Shown piece by piece: positions 53,595 through 62,208 of a stretch of 64,000 nucleotides of DNA; positions within the stretch are counted from its first letter, which is position 1, and the number at the start of each line of letters is the position of its first letter. Made by a program: the position numbers and the translations under genes. Source of the stretch: Marinobacter subterrani (GTDB taxonomy: Bacteria > Pseudomonadota > Gammaproteobacteria > Pseudomonadales > Oleiphilaceae); NCBI RefSeq assembly GCF_001045555.1, contig NZ_LFBU01000001.1, forward strand, positions 1,178,001-1,242,000. The letters are read 5' to 3'. The notes below the pieces were generated by a model. That model had not been told where the DNA came from. It searched no databases and saw only the letters and a list, made by a program, of their open reading frames with translations.

Positions 53595-55058
53595 TCAGGC
53601 CATGGCCATCTCGGCATCCAGATCGATTCCGGCATCGCGCATCTGGGCCAGTTTGTAGCGGAGCGTCCTGGGACTGATCCCGAGTTGCTCTGCGGCCCGA
53701 TTGCGACGCCCACGCTCTTTCCGGAGGGTCTGGATAATGATACGGAACTCCTGCTGGCGCAGATCATTGCCCAGTGAACCCGCCGCCTCGGCGCCCTCCT
53801 CGAACGACGGCTGAGCCGGCTCTTCCCGGATAACCGGGTGGCCCTGGGCGACGTCTGTCGGGCGTGACGGGTAGACATCAGCCGGCACAGGGGCCGGCGC
53901 AACACTGTGAATATCGGTGCGGCCGGAGATGCCCAGTTCCAGGCACAGGTCATCGGCGTGAATCACATTGCCCTGATGCAGCACCAGGGCCCGCTGAAGG
54001 GCATTATCCAGCTCCCGGACATTGCCCGGCCACCGGTGGGCCATCAGGGCAGCCCTGGCGTCCGGCGCAAAACTGATCCCCGTCAGCTTCATCTTCCGGC
54101 AATGCTTCTTCAGCAAGGATATCGCCAGCGGCATAATGTCCAGCGGCCGCTCCCGCAGGGGCTGCCAGTGCATGGGAAATACCGTCAGCCGGTAGTACAG
54201 ATCTTCCCGGAACTTGCCTTCGCGAACGTAGTCGGCCAGATCCCGGTTGGTGGTCGCCACCACCCGGACATCCAGGCTGATGGTCTTGCGGCCGCCCACA
54301 CGCTCCACTTCCCGCTCCTGCAATACCCGCAGCAGTTTGGACTGGAGCCCCGGATCCATTTCCGAGATTTCATCCAGCAGGATGGTGCCGCCGTTGGCCT
54401 GCTCGAACTTGCCCGGCGCAGACGCCACGGCACCGGTAAAGGCGCCCTTTTCGTGGCCGAACAGAATCGCTTCCAGCATGTTCTCGGGAATCGCAGCGCA
54501 GTTAATTGCCACAAAGGGCTGATCCGCCCGGGGGGACTGCTGGTGAATAAAGCGGGCCAGCACTTCCTTGCCGGTACCGCTTTCGCCGGAGATCATCACC
54601 GTGGAATCACTGCCGGCGACTTTTGTGGCGAGCTGGAACATGCGCTTGCTGACGGGATCTTCGGCCACCGGCTCATCGCCGGATTTCACCCGGCCGCCGC
54701 CCACCACCTTGCTGACCGCATCCACCAGGACCTGTGGCTCGAAAGGTTTGACCAGGTAATCGGTAGCACCCGCCTGCATGGCAGACACCGCATCGCTGAT
54801 CTGGCCGTAGGCGGTAATCAGCATCATCGGCAGGCCGGGATAGAGGCGCTGAACCTCGGCCAACAACTGATGCCCGGACAGTCCCGGCATGTTGACATCG
54901 CTGACCACCATGTCCACTGGTGCCTCGGCCAGCCGCTCCAGCGCCTCATTGGCATTGCGCGCTTCCCGCACCCGGAACTTCGCCAGTTCAAGCGTGGTAA
55001 CCAGCGCTTCCCGCAGGTCATGGTCATCTTCAACAATCAGAATCTGGGCCTTGGCCAT
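53595..55058 (-). CDS. fleR: sigma-54-dependent response regulator FleR
   Basis: A 487-residue NtrC-type activator. It has a receiver domain (phosphoacceptor D54 in VVSDVNMPG), a sigma-54 AAA+ domain with GESGTGKEV and the sigma-54-contacting GAFTGA, and a Fis-type helix-turn-helix at the C-terminus (NRAAEQLGISPRTLRYKLAQ). Together with FleS it turns on class III flagellar genes. It follows fleS after 12 bases. Confidence 0.95.
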   Translation of the reverse strand: MAKAQILIVEDDHDLREALVTTLELAKFRVREARNANEALERLAEAPVDMVVSDVNMPGLSGHQLLAEVQRLYPGLPMMLITAYGQISDAVSAMQAGATDYLVKPFEPQVLVDAVSKVVGGGRVKSGDEPVAEDPVSKRMFQLATKVAGSDSTVMISGESGTGKEVLARFIHQQSPRADQPFVAINCAAIPENMLEAILFGHEKGAFTGAVASAPGKFEQANGGTILLDEISEMDPGLQSKLLRVLQEREVERVGGRKTISLDVRVVATTNRDLADYVREGKFREDLYYRLTVFPMHWQPLRERPLDIMPLAISLLKKHCRKMKLTGISFAPDARAALMAHRWPGNVRELDNALQRALVLHQGNVIHADDLCLELGISGRTDIHSVAPAPVPADVYPSRPTDVAQGHPVIREEPAQPSFEEGAEAAGSLGNDLRQQEFRIIIQTLRKERGRRNRAAEQLGISPRTLRYKLAQMRDAGIDLDAEMAMA

Positions 55059-55070
55059 GGTTGCCTCCGA

Positions 55071-56309
55071 TCAGTATTTGTTACGCAGTTGCGGTACACG
55101 CAAGGTGGCGACAACGCCGCCCTGCTCCGGCGATTCGATGGAAAAGTGCCCCTGGTGAGCTTTGATAACAGCCTGTACCACCGCTAGCCCGAGCCCGGTG
55201 CCATGGGATTTGGTGGTGTAGAAGGCCTCGGTAAGACGGTTAACCTCTGACGGCTCAAAACCCGGGCCGTTATCCAGCACCCGGATGACCAGTTCGCCGG
55301 CCGCGTCCGCCACCTGGACGATCACACTGGTTGCGCCGGCTTCCAGGCTGTTGTTCACAAGGTTGGTGCAGGCGCCGACCAGGGCATCCCGGTTGCACAT
55401 CAGGCGACACGCCTCGGAAACTGTGTCCTGCAGCGTCACCTCAGCTCCGGGTGCAGGCCGCAGCCCACCAATAGCGGCAGACAACGCTGACACCAGCTTG
55501 CCGGCGGAGAGCTCCTCGGCCAGCCGGGTTTCGCCGCGGGCAAAAATCAGCATGTCCCGTACCTGCTGCTCCAGGTGGGTCAGGCGGGACATCAAACGGG
55601 AGGCACAGCGCTGGCGCATCTCTTCGTCCAGGTCGTCCTGGCTGAGATGGCCACCGTAGAGAATGGCCGCCGACAGCGGCGTTCGGATTTGGTGCGCAAG
55701 AGACGCCACCATCTTACCCATGGCGGAGAGCCGCTGGGCGTGGGCAAGCTGGGCCTGGAGATGGCGGGTTTCCGTCAGGTCGGTAAGCAGAATCAGCTGG
55801 CCGGGCTGGTTTTCCATGGTCCGGATTTCAATGCTGACCCGGCGGCCATCCTTCAGGGACACCTCGTGTCCGTCATCCCGGCGTGGTGCAAAGCAGCGCT
55901 GAATCACATCAATCCAGCGGGCGCCGTCCAGGGGCTCCCCCAGCAGCGCAATGGCGGCCGGGTTTGTCTGGGTGACCACGCCCTGGCTGTCCAGAACCAC
56001 CACACCCGCAGGCAATGCATTCAACAGGGTCGACAGCCGGTCAGCCAACTGCTCCTTTTCTTCCAGCTCCCGCTGGCGCTGCTGCGATTCCTGGGTCAGC
56101 TCGCCGGATAACTGGTTAACCCGGGATTCCAGAGTACGGTAGGAGTCAGTGATCTGGCGTGACATCCGGTTGAACAGCTCCAGAGCGGAATCCACTGCCT
56201 CGTCTTCCTGCTGCGGAAACAGCGCTGTCACCTTGTCATTTACGTCCGCTGCCGCATTCGCTTGCGCGTTTCCGGCCCCGGGCTGAAGAACAAATTGTGC
56301 CTGACTCAT
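55071..56309 (-). CDS. fleS: sensor histidine kinase FleS
   Basis: A 412-residue soluble kinase with an N-terminal coiled coil, a PAS domain (about 95-170), a dimerisation domain with H in SLAHQIRTPLS, and an ATPase domain (VRVLDNGPGF-like, with GTGLGLAVVQAV). It has no transmembrane helix. The ATG at 56309 follows GGGGAG and was preferred to a start eight codons upstream. Confidence 0.94.
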   Translation of the reverse strand: MSQAQFVLQPGAGNAQANAAADVNDKVTALFPQQEDEAVDSALELFNRMSRQITDSYRTLESRVNQLSGELTQESQQRQRELEEKEQLADRLSTLLNALPAGVVVLDSQGVVTQTNPAAIALLGEPLDGARWIDVIQRCFAPRRDDGHEVSLKDGRRVSIEIRTMENQPGQLILLTDLTETRHLQAQLAHAQRLSAMGKMVASLAHQIRTPLSAAILYGGHLSQDDLDEEMRQRCASRLMSRLTHLEQQVRDMLIFARGETRLAEELSAGKLVSALSAAIGGLRPAPGAEVTLQDTVSEACRLMCNRDALVGACTNLVNNSLEAGATSVIVQVADAAGELVIRVLDNGPGFEPSEVNRLTEAFYTTKSHGTGLGLAVVQAVIKAHQGHFSIESPEQGGVVATLRVPQLRNKY

Positions 56310-56377
56310 AACCTGACTCCCCGATGGGTCCATCCGTTCGGACCCCGTAATTCGGATACTTCGTATACAGGTTGATA

Positions 56378-56394
56378 AGCCAGCACCGTGCCAA
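56378..56394 (-). promoter_or_regulatory. sigma-54 promoter upstream of fleS
   Basis: The minus strand reads TTGGCACGGTGCTGGCT. The -24 box TTGGCACG is perfect and the -12 box is TGGC, with GG-N10-GC spacing. The predicted start is near 56367, about 58 bases before fleS. FleQ-dependent expression of fleSR is established in Pseudomonas. Confidence 0.75.
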
Positions 56395-56541
56395 CTTGAA
56401 TTTTTCGTTATATTTCAGAAAGAAAGGAAATCACCAGGCGGGCGAATGACAATTTTACGTCGGCCAGAAACGAGAACGGCGCCTCAGGTTACAAACCCTT
56501 GACGCCATTCATGAACGCTTTTCCAGCCATCCTGCGACGGC

Positions 56542-57993
56542 TCATGACCCCTCGGATTCTTCCTCCCGCAGGCCGTACTTTCGCACTTTCTCCACCAGAG
56601 TAGTGCGCCGGATCCGCAGTTTTTCGGCAGCCCGCGCGACCACGCCGCCCGCCTCATCCAGCGCCTGCTGGATCAACTGTTTCTCAAGGTTCGAGAGGTA
56701 GTCTTTCAGATCAATCCCGTTCACCGGCAGCAACGCTGGCGCGTCCAGCCCGACCAGCCCGGGTATGCCCGATGGCATTCCGGTGTCTTCCACCGGGCGG
56801 TTCTCGTCGTAGTCGTCGACATACCGGAACTTCTTGGGCAACTCCTGCACCCCAATCACGCCATAGGGGTGCATGATGGCCAGGCGCTCGACCAGGTTGG
56901 CGAGTTCACGCACGTTGCCCGGCCATTCATGGTGACAGAGGCTCATGATCGCTGCCGAATTCATTCTCAGGGAGCCGCGCTTCTCTTTTTCCATCCGGGC
57001 GATCAGTTCGTTGATCAGCAGGGGAATGTCCTCTATCCGCTCGCGCAACGCCGGCATCTCTATCGGAAACACGTTCAGACGGTAGTAAAGATCTTCCCGG
57101 AAGTTACCGGCCTCGATCATGTCCTCGAGGTTCTTGTGGGTTGCCGCGATGACCCGGACATCCGCCGACTGGGTGCGATTGCTGCCCACCCGCTCAAAGG
57201 TGCGCTCCTGCAGGACCCGCAGGATTTTGACCTGCATATTGAGGGGCATATCGCCGATCTCATCCAGAAACAGGGTACCGCCCTCGGCCAGTTCGAACCG
57301 CCCGACCCGGGCGGTAATGGCGCCGGTGAACGCGCCTTTCTCATGGCCGAATAATTCACTTTCCAGCAGTTCGGCCGGAATGGCACCGCAGTTAACCGGA
57401 ACAAAGGGCTTTTCTCGGCGGGAGGAATGGTAATGCAGGTTGCGCGCCACCACTTCCTTACCGGTACCGGATTCGCCGGTGATCAGAACACTCACATCCT
57501 TGTCGGCCACCTGCTCCATCAGCTGCCGCACGTGCTGGACCTTGCGACTGGTGCCCACAAGGCTGCGGAAAAGCTGAAGGCTCCGCTGCTGGCCGCGTTC
57601 CCGGGACCGGCTGAACTGATCCCGGTAGATCTGGGCCCGGTAAAGCGAATCGACGAACTTGGTGTAGTTCAGCGGCCACTCCATACGGGCAATGATCCGG
57701 GCGTTATCTTCCTCTGAGAGGCCCTTCAGTTCCCGGCCATCGAGCAGCAGCAGAGGAACGCCCTTGACGGCCTTGCAGATGGTCGCGATGGTCTCAACGG
57801 CTCCGGCATCCTCCCCGTTTACCACCGCCGCCGATAGGCCGGAAAGGCTCTCCTCGTCACCATTGCGCAACAGTGCCTTCGCCTCCTCGCCGGCAAGGAC
57901 CTGTTCCTCGCCGATGAACTCGAGAATGGTGACCATGTCCCGTAATCGTGACTCATCCTCGCTTAGCACCAGCACTTTGTTATCTTTAGACAT
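56542..57993 (-). CDS. fleQ: flagellar master regulator FleQ
   Basis: A 483-residue sigma-54 activator and c-di-GMP-binding regulator. The N-terminal receiver-like domain lacks a typical phosphoacceptor (the equivalent strand reads [11 protein letters not shown]). The AAA+ domain has GESGTGKEV and GAFTGA, and a C-terminal helix-turn-helix ([20 protein letters not shown]) binds DNA. It activates early flagellar operons. A sigma-70-type promoter lies just upstream. Confidence 0.97.
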   Translation of the reverse strand: MSKDNKVLVLSEDESRLRDMVTILEFIGEEQVLAGEEAKALLRNGDEESLSGLSAAVVNGEDAGAVETIATICKAVKGVPLLLLDGRELKGLSEEDNARIIARMEWPLNYTKFVDSLYRAQIYRDQFSRSRERGQQRSLQLFRSLVGTSRKVQHVRQLMEQVADKDVSVLITGESGTGKEVVARNLHYHSSRREKPFVPVNCGAIPAELLESELFGHEKGAFTGAITARVGRFELAEGGTLFLDEIGDMPLNMQVKILRVLQERTFERVGSNRTQSADVRVIAATHKNLEDMIEAGNFREDLYYRLNVFPIEMPALRERIEDIPLLINELIARMEKEKRGSLRMNSAAIMSLCHHEWPGNVRELANLVERLAIMHPYGVIGVQELPKKFRYVDDYDENRPVEDTGMPSGIPGLVGLDAPALLPVNGIDLKDYLSNLEKQLIQQALDEAGGVVARAAEKLRIRRTTLVEKVRKYGLREEESEGS

Positions 57994-58024
57994 TCACCAG
58001 AATCTCTTGAGGGATTTGTGCGGT

Positions 58025-58053
58025 ATTTAAGACTGTCAGGGCGAAAGAGTCAA
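58025..58053 (-). promoter_or_regulatory. sigma-70 promoter for fleQ
   Basis: The minus strand reads TTGACT, 17 bases, then TTAAAT. Predicted start near 58018, about 25 bases before the fleQ ATG at 57993. It sits in the gap between the fliT-like stop and fleQ, which fits the known vegetative expression of fleQ at the top of the hierarchy. Confidence 0.65.
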
Positions 58054-58063
58054 TTTTATGACG

Positions 58064-58393
58064 CTATCTTGGCCGACTTGAGGAAACGTTTTGATAGGCT
58101 TTTGCCGCACTGCGGTTCCGGTTCACCCCTTTCAAGCCGTCTTCCGCTTCTTTGCGGGCAATCCGGGCAGATTCATCTGCCGCGTCAACAAACTGCTGCA
58201 GTTCTTCCAGCCGGAGCCTGACCGGCTCCGGTTCCAACTCCCCCGCCTCCAGTGCTGCCAACAGGGGCTCAACCGCCGGCTTCACCCTGTTGTTCAGCTG
58301 CGCCATGGCGCCCCAGTCCTTGTCAGCCAGGGCGCGACCGAGATCCGCCAGCAGACGGTCAAGGTGTTCGAGATGAGCGTTTGAATCTGCCAT
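58064..58393 (-). CDS. fliT: FliT-like flagellar chaperone
   Basis: A 109-residue, mainly helical protein with a basic C-terminal tail. Size, composition and position directly before fleQ match the FliT/FleP-type gene of the pseudomonad fliD-fliS-fliT-fleQ arrangement. Sequence similarity in this family is weak, so the assignment relies mainly on context. The ATG at 58393 follows GGAG by 6 bases. No fliD or fliS is next to it here. Confidence 0.65.
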   Translation of the reverse strand: MADSNAHLEHLDRLLADLGRALADKDWGAMAQLNNRVKPAVEPLLAALEAGELEPEPVRLRLEELQQFVDAADESARIARKEAEDGLKGVNRNRSAAKAYQNVSSSRPR

Positions 58394-58410
58394 TCCGGTC
58401 TCCAGTTCAC

Positions 58411-59769
58411 TCAACGGCGGGCGGCCCGACGGGCTGATGATGCCGTGAACTCGCTGTCCCGGAACCCCGGGTTGAAGTCGTATGCCGGAAAACCATCATC
58501 CAGGCCATCAACGTAGTACCGCGCCGCTTTCAGGTCGTAGGTCATTTCCATGGTAGTCCAGAACACCGGCTCACTGTAATAGCTGATGTTGTGAGCTTCT
58601 GAAACACGCCACAGGTTTCCCTCGGCATCGTACTCCTCAGACGCCAGAATCTGCCAGCTGTCCTCGTCAACATAAAACACCCGGCGGTCATAGATATGAC
58701 CGATGCCGGTCCGGCGCCTGGCTTCGACAACCCATACCCGGTGCAACTCGTAGCGAGCCAGCTCCTGGTTGATGTGGCCGGCGCGGATCACATCTTCCGG
58801 CTTCACGGTCGGGCCGTGCAGTTTGTAGGCGTTGTAGGGCACGAACAGTTCGCGTTTGCCCTTGAGCTCCCAGTCATACTGGTTCGGAGCACCGTTGTAC
58901 ATGTCTTTCTGGTCCACAGAACGCAGTGAGGAAGAATTCGGCAGATCCGTCTCATAGGCCAGATTCGGGGATCGGCGAAGGCGGCGGGACCCGGCGTCAT
59001 AGCGCCAGGCAAGGCGGGGCGAACGCACCTGATCGAGGGTCTCATGAACCAGCGTTATGGTGCCCGCGAGCGAAGACGGCGCGATCGTGTCGGTCTTCAG
59101 GTAGAAGATTTTGTTATCGATTTCCGCCAGCTCCGCGCCTTTCTGACTGTAGGCAAAGAAGTAACTGTAATCGTTGACCACGGGGTTGAACGAGCCGTCT
59201 ACCTGGGGTGTAGCCGATGAGCTTCGAAAGCGGATCTCCTCCCCCCGGTAACGCAGAATATGGTTCCAGATCACCTCCAGGCCATTGGCCGGGATCGGGA
59301 ACGGGCTGGTCATAATGGTGTTCCGGACGCCATTGCCATTATCAAGCAACTCGGCGGTCACTGCGTTTTCCCGGGATTTCCCGTAGACGTGCTCGGGAAA
59401 TGCCGCTGTGCGCCGGGTCCGGTATACCGGCATGAAAAAATCCGGGCCATACTTCTCCAGCATGGCAATATGGCCATCGGAGAGCCTGTCCCGGTATAGA
59501 TCCAGGTTGTCGGCGGTAATCACAAACAGGGCTTCATCCTGGGGAAACGGATTTGCTTCTACCTGCCCTTTGCGCCAGCCGGCCGGAGGCTGGGTAAGCC
59601 CGCCGGTCCATTCGGGAATCGTCCCCGAGGCGTTGGCGCCGCGCTCAGCTCCGACCGGGGTGAGATCGGCACCCAGACGCTGGGCTTCGGCCGCTGTAAC
59701 TTTGGACAGCGCCTGTCCGGACAAACCGAGTAGAACCGCGGCAACACCTGCAACAATAGGGCTTCGCAT
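58411..59769 (-). CDS. DUF1329 domain protein, exported
   Basis: A 452-residue protein with a signal peptide (residues 1-22, cleavage near GQALS-K) and the DUF1329 domain, an outer-membrane-lipoprotein-sorting (LolA-like) fold. Typical segments are SGTIPEWTGGL near the start and YDWELKGKRELFVPYNAYKL. In proteobacteria DUF1329 genes often accompany DUF1302 outer-membrane proteins and lipid or hydrophobic substrate use; none of those partners is nearby. The ATG at 59769 follows GGAGGTG. Two PsrA-like boxes lie about 85 bases upstream. Confidence 0.9.
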   Translation of the reverse strand: MRSPIVAGVAAVLLGLSGQALSKVTAAEAQRLGADLTPVGAERGANASGTIPEWTGGLTQPPAGWRKGQVEANPFPQDEALFVITADNLDLYRDRLSDGHIAMLEKYGPDFFMPVYRTRRTAAFPEHVYGKSRENAVTAELLDNGNGVRNTIMTSPFPIPANGLEVIWNHILRYRGEEIRFRSSSATPQVDGSFNPVVNDYSYFFAYSQKGAELAEIDNKIFYLKTDTIAPSSLAGTITLVHETLDQVRSPRLAWRYDAGSRRLRRSPNLAYETDLPNSSSLRSVDQKDMYNGAPNQYDWELKGKRELFVPYNAYKLHGPTVKPEDVIRAGHINQELARYELHRVWVVEARRRTGIGHIYDRRVFYVDEDSWQILASEEYDAEGNLWRVSEAHNISYYSEPVFWTTMEMTYDLKAARYYVDGLDDGFPAYDFNPGFRDSEFTASSARRAARR

Positions 59770-59850
59770 CCCGTACACCTCCAGAAATTCATGCAGTTGG
59801 GCAGCCGCAACGATCGAAACTCGCACAGCCGGGCGCCTTTTTGCCAAATT

Positions 59851-59877
59851 CAAACGGTCGTTTCAAGCGAATGTTTG
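59851..59877. promoter_or_regulatory. two adjoining PsrA-like operator boxes
   Basis: The first box CAAACGGTCGTTTC (59851-59864) fits the known PsrA consensus (C/G)AAAC-N2-4-GTTT(G/C). The second, CAAGCGAATGTTTG (59864-59877), has one mismatch. They lie 82-108 bases upstream of the DUF1329 start and in front of the divergent DUF6586-like gene. PsrA is a fatty-acid-responsive TetR regulator that lies beside lexA in Pseudomonas but was not found in this window. Confidence 0.45.
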
Positions 59878-60023
59878 TATTTTATTGTGAAGCCTGTCCG
59901 AACGGGCGGTGCCTGTCCGTACCTGACGAGCCAAAGACAGCGGAAGAAATTTCGCGGCAGAAATGGTATGCTGCAAGATTACTTTTCTGGGTTACGCCCG
60001 CGCTCTGGGACTGCAGGTACTTC

Positions 60024-60536
60024 ATGGCCTCACAATGGCATTCACTGGTTTCGCAGAAGCTGTTTCTCGCCCGCACACTGCTCGGTCAGCTTGACCGGTT
60101 CACAGCTCAGAACGAGGAGTATGCGCCCAACGAAGCGGAACAGGCGTTACGCCGTGAAGCGGCGATTCAGGGGGCCATCGAGTTGATCTTGCGCTCCAGG
60201 CGCCTGCTTTTGGTGATGATTGCCCGGTTGTATCAGGAAAAGTCTCGGGAACCTTCAACACTGACCGAACTGGCGAGCGTGATCGGAGAGGAGTCCCGTG
60301 AAATAGACCGGCTGCGGGAGCTTGAGCACCGGGCGGGAAGCTGGTGGGACCATCTGGATCAGTTGGAAACGGCCCAGGGCCGGCCGCCAGCCACCCGAAA
60401 AACAGTCAGCACGGAAAATATCATTGCGATATCCACTGACTCGGGCCCGGACCGGTCGGCCCCGGCATTGCTGAAAACACTCAATGCCGTCAAAAACTTT
60501 GCCGATGATCTGGAAGAACAGCACAGCGAATGGTAA
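60024..60536 (+). CDS. conserved hypothetical protein (DUF6586-like)
   Basis: A 170-residue predicted soluble, helical protein starting MASQWHSLVSQKLFLARTLL. Its position, 52 bases before a small conserved gene and facing sulA-lexA, matches a conserved hypothetical gene between sulA and topA in Pseudomonas (DUF6586). Its frame is open upstream to 59841, but the extra sequence is Cys-rich and unlike the family, so 60024 is preferred. The function is unknown. Confidence 0.7.
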   Translation: MASQWHSLVSQKLFLARTLLGQLDRFTAQNEEYAPNEAEQALRREAAIQGAIELILRSRRLLLVMIARLYQEKSREPSTLTELASVIGEESREIDRLRELEHRAGSWWDHLDQLETAQGRPPATRKTVSTENIIAISTDSGPDRSAPALLKTLNAVKNFADDLEEQHSEW

Positions 60537-60587
60537 ACGCGCCAAGCCGCCCGCTATCCGGATCGCACCAAACTAAAGGTTTACTGA

Positions 60588-60848
60588 ATGTCACCTTCGT
60601 TTTTTGAAATCGTACAACTGACCAATGGCGATTATGCTCTGCGCCGCATTGACGACGACAGCGCACCACTGGTGAGGATCTCGTTCTCGGAAGAAGCCCG
60701 GGAAATGATGGAAGACCGCGACCTGTCCGTTGCCAAGGCGATGATCGCAGCAGGTATTGAGGCTGTCGGCAGCGTTGAGCACAACATCGACTGGGACGAT
60801 GACGAGCTGGACGCCCCGGACAGCCAGCCTTCCTACACCCTGCACTGA
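60588..60848 (+). CDS. small conserved protein near sulA
   Basis: An 86-residue acidic protein. It starts MSPSFFEIVQLTNGDYALRR, has a predicted beta strand-helix pattern, and ends with a strongly acidic tail (DWDDDELDAPD). A gene of the same size lies beside sulA in Pseudomonas. Function unknown. It is convergent with sulA, with only 4 bases between the two stops. Confidence 0.75.
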   Translation: MSPSFFEIVQLTNGDYALRRIDDDSAPLVRISFSEEAREMMEDRDLSVAKAMIAAGIEAVGSVEHNIDWDDDELDAPDSQPSYTLH

Positions 60849-60852
60849 GCGA

Positions 60853-61344
60853 TTAACGCTGGCGCAGCACCACACCGTGACTATTGCCCTCGGCGGAAGC
60901 CTTTTGCAGGGAATCGAAGGCCGCCCGCCCCAGCTTCCGGGTCCACATGACCACCGCATGGCATGTCCCCGCGCTCAAGGCGCGCTCAGCCAGTTCCTGG
61001 GCAGGGTATTCCGGTGTTGAGCGCAGCACCAGCAGCTCCCCGGCAATAATCCCATGCATCTTCTGCCACTTGCTGACAAGCGCCTGGGGCGGATCAATCC
61101 ATGCCAGCCAGCGCTTTTCCTGATTAAGCTGAGTCAGCATCGGCAACAGCAACTGGAAGTTTTCCACCTGCCCCTGGGGCAGGATAATTTCCGTTACATT
61201 TCCGGTGGCAGGCGCCTCAGAGGTATCCGCAGTCCGTCGGGCGCGAATAACAGAACGTCGCTCGCGGGCGGCGGTTGCCGGCACTGAACAGGACAGAGCA
61301 TTATGTTGGTAAGCCAGATTCTGGTTGAAGCTCAGTTGTTCCAT
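60853..61344 (-). CDS. sulA: SOS cell division inhibitor SulA
   Basis: A 163-residue SulA-type protein that blocks FtsZ polymerisation during the SOS response. The core region RWLAWIDPPQALVSKWQKMH is conserved with other SulA proteins. It lies 42 bases after lexA on the same strand and probably forms a lexA-sulA operon, so it would be controlled by the LexA sites upstream of lexA. No separate LexA box was found in the 42-base gap. Confidence 0.88.
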   Translation of the reverse strand: MEQLSFNQNLAYQHNALSCSVPATAARERRSVIRARRTADTSEAPATGNVTEIILPQGQVENFQLLLPMLTQLNQEKRWLAWIDPPQALVSKWQKMHGIIAGELLVLRSTPEYPAQELAERALSAGTCHAVVMWTRKLGRAAFDSLQKASAEGNSHGVVLRQR

Positions 61345-61386
61345 AATTCACCCATTTCTCAATAAATCTGCGGCTACCCGGACTGA

Positions 61387-61995
61387 TCAGTGGAGATCAG
61401 AGCGGCGGATCACACCCACACCAAGACCTTCAATGAACAGCTCCTGTTCTTTCAGGTCGACTTCGATGGGCGCGAACTCCTCGTTCTCGGCAATCAGGTA
61501 GACTTTCGAGCCTTCCTTCCGGAAGCGCTTGACGGTGACCTCATCTCCCACCCGGGCAACGACCACCTGGCCGTTATGGACATCCTGGGTGCTGTGCACT
61601 GCCAGCAGGTCCCCGTCCAGAATTCCGATGTTCTTCATGCTCATGCCCCTGACCCGAAGCAGGTAATCAGCCGACGGTGAAAAGAACTCCGGCCGCAGGG
61701 TGCAATGATCCTCGATATGCTCCTGTGCCAATATCGGACTGCCGGCCGCCACCTGGCCGATCACCGGCAGACCCAGATCCTCTTCCGCCTCAGGCAGACG
61801 GATGCCCCGGCTTGCTCCGGGCACCATTTCAATGGCGCCTTTCCGGGCAAGCGCCCGCAAATGCTCCTCGGCGGCATTGGCTGAACGGAAACCCAGTTCG
61901 GCTGCAATTTCTGCACGGGTGGGCGGATAGCCGGTCTCGTCGACGTATCGGCGGATAATGTCCAGTACCTGGGATTGCCTTGCTGTAAGCTTCAT
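61387..61995 (-). CDS. lexA: SOS repressor LexA
   Basis: A 202-residue repressor with an N-terminal winged helix-turn-helix and a self-cleaving domain. The cleavage site is A84-G85 and the catalytic pair is S119 and K156, the same numbering as in E. coli. It represses SOS genes including itself. Two LexA sites and a promoter precede it. Confidence 0.98.
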   Translation of the reverse strand: MKLTARQSQVLDIIRRYVDETGYPPTRAEIAAELGFRSANAAEEHLRALARKGAIEMVPGASRGIRLPEAEEDLGLPVIGQVAAGSPILAQEHIEDHCTLRPEFFSPSADYLLRVRGMSMKNIGILDGDLLAVHSTQDVHNGQVVVARVGDEVTVKRFRKEGSKVYLIAENEEFAPIEVDLKEQELFIEGLGVGVIRRSDLH

Positions 61996-62062
61996 TAAGC
62001 TGCTCCGCTTGGTCAGGGCCGGTGTATCCGCTTTGAAGCGATCTCTGGGGGCGCCGGCCGTC

Positions 62063-62114
62063 CTGTCTTTATATACAGTGTTTTGACTATATACAGTGTT
62101 TTATCCAGTGTAAA
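62063..62114 (-). promoter_or_regulatory. lexA promoter with two LexA operators
   Basis: On the minus strand TTTACA (62114-62109), 17 bases and TATAGT (62091-62086) form a strong sigma-70 promoter. A LexA operator CTGTATATAAAGACAG, a perfect CTGT-N8-ACAG, is at 62063-62078. A second, half-conserved operator CTGTATATAGTCAAAA at 62081-62096 overlaps the -10 element. The two are 18 bases apart, so LexA dimers would bind nearly adjacent. Confidence 0.85.
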
Positions 62115-62208
62115 GTCCGCTTCCGGATTTTCTCTCCGGTGCTTAACAATGACGATGAATAAGGGTGTGATATGGTGAAACCCTATTTCCCTACCCTCAG
62201 GAAGCAAC

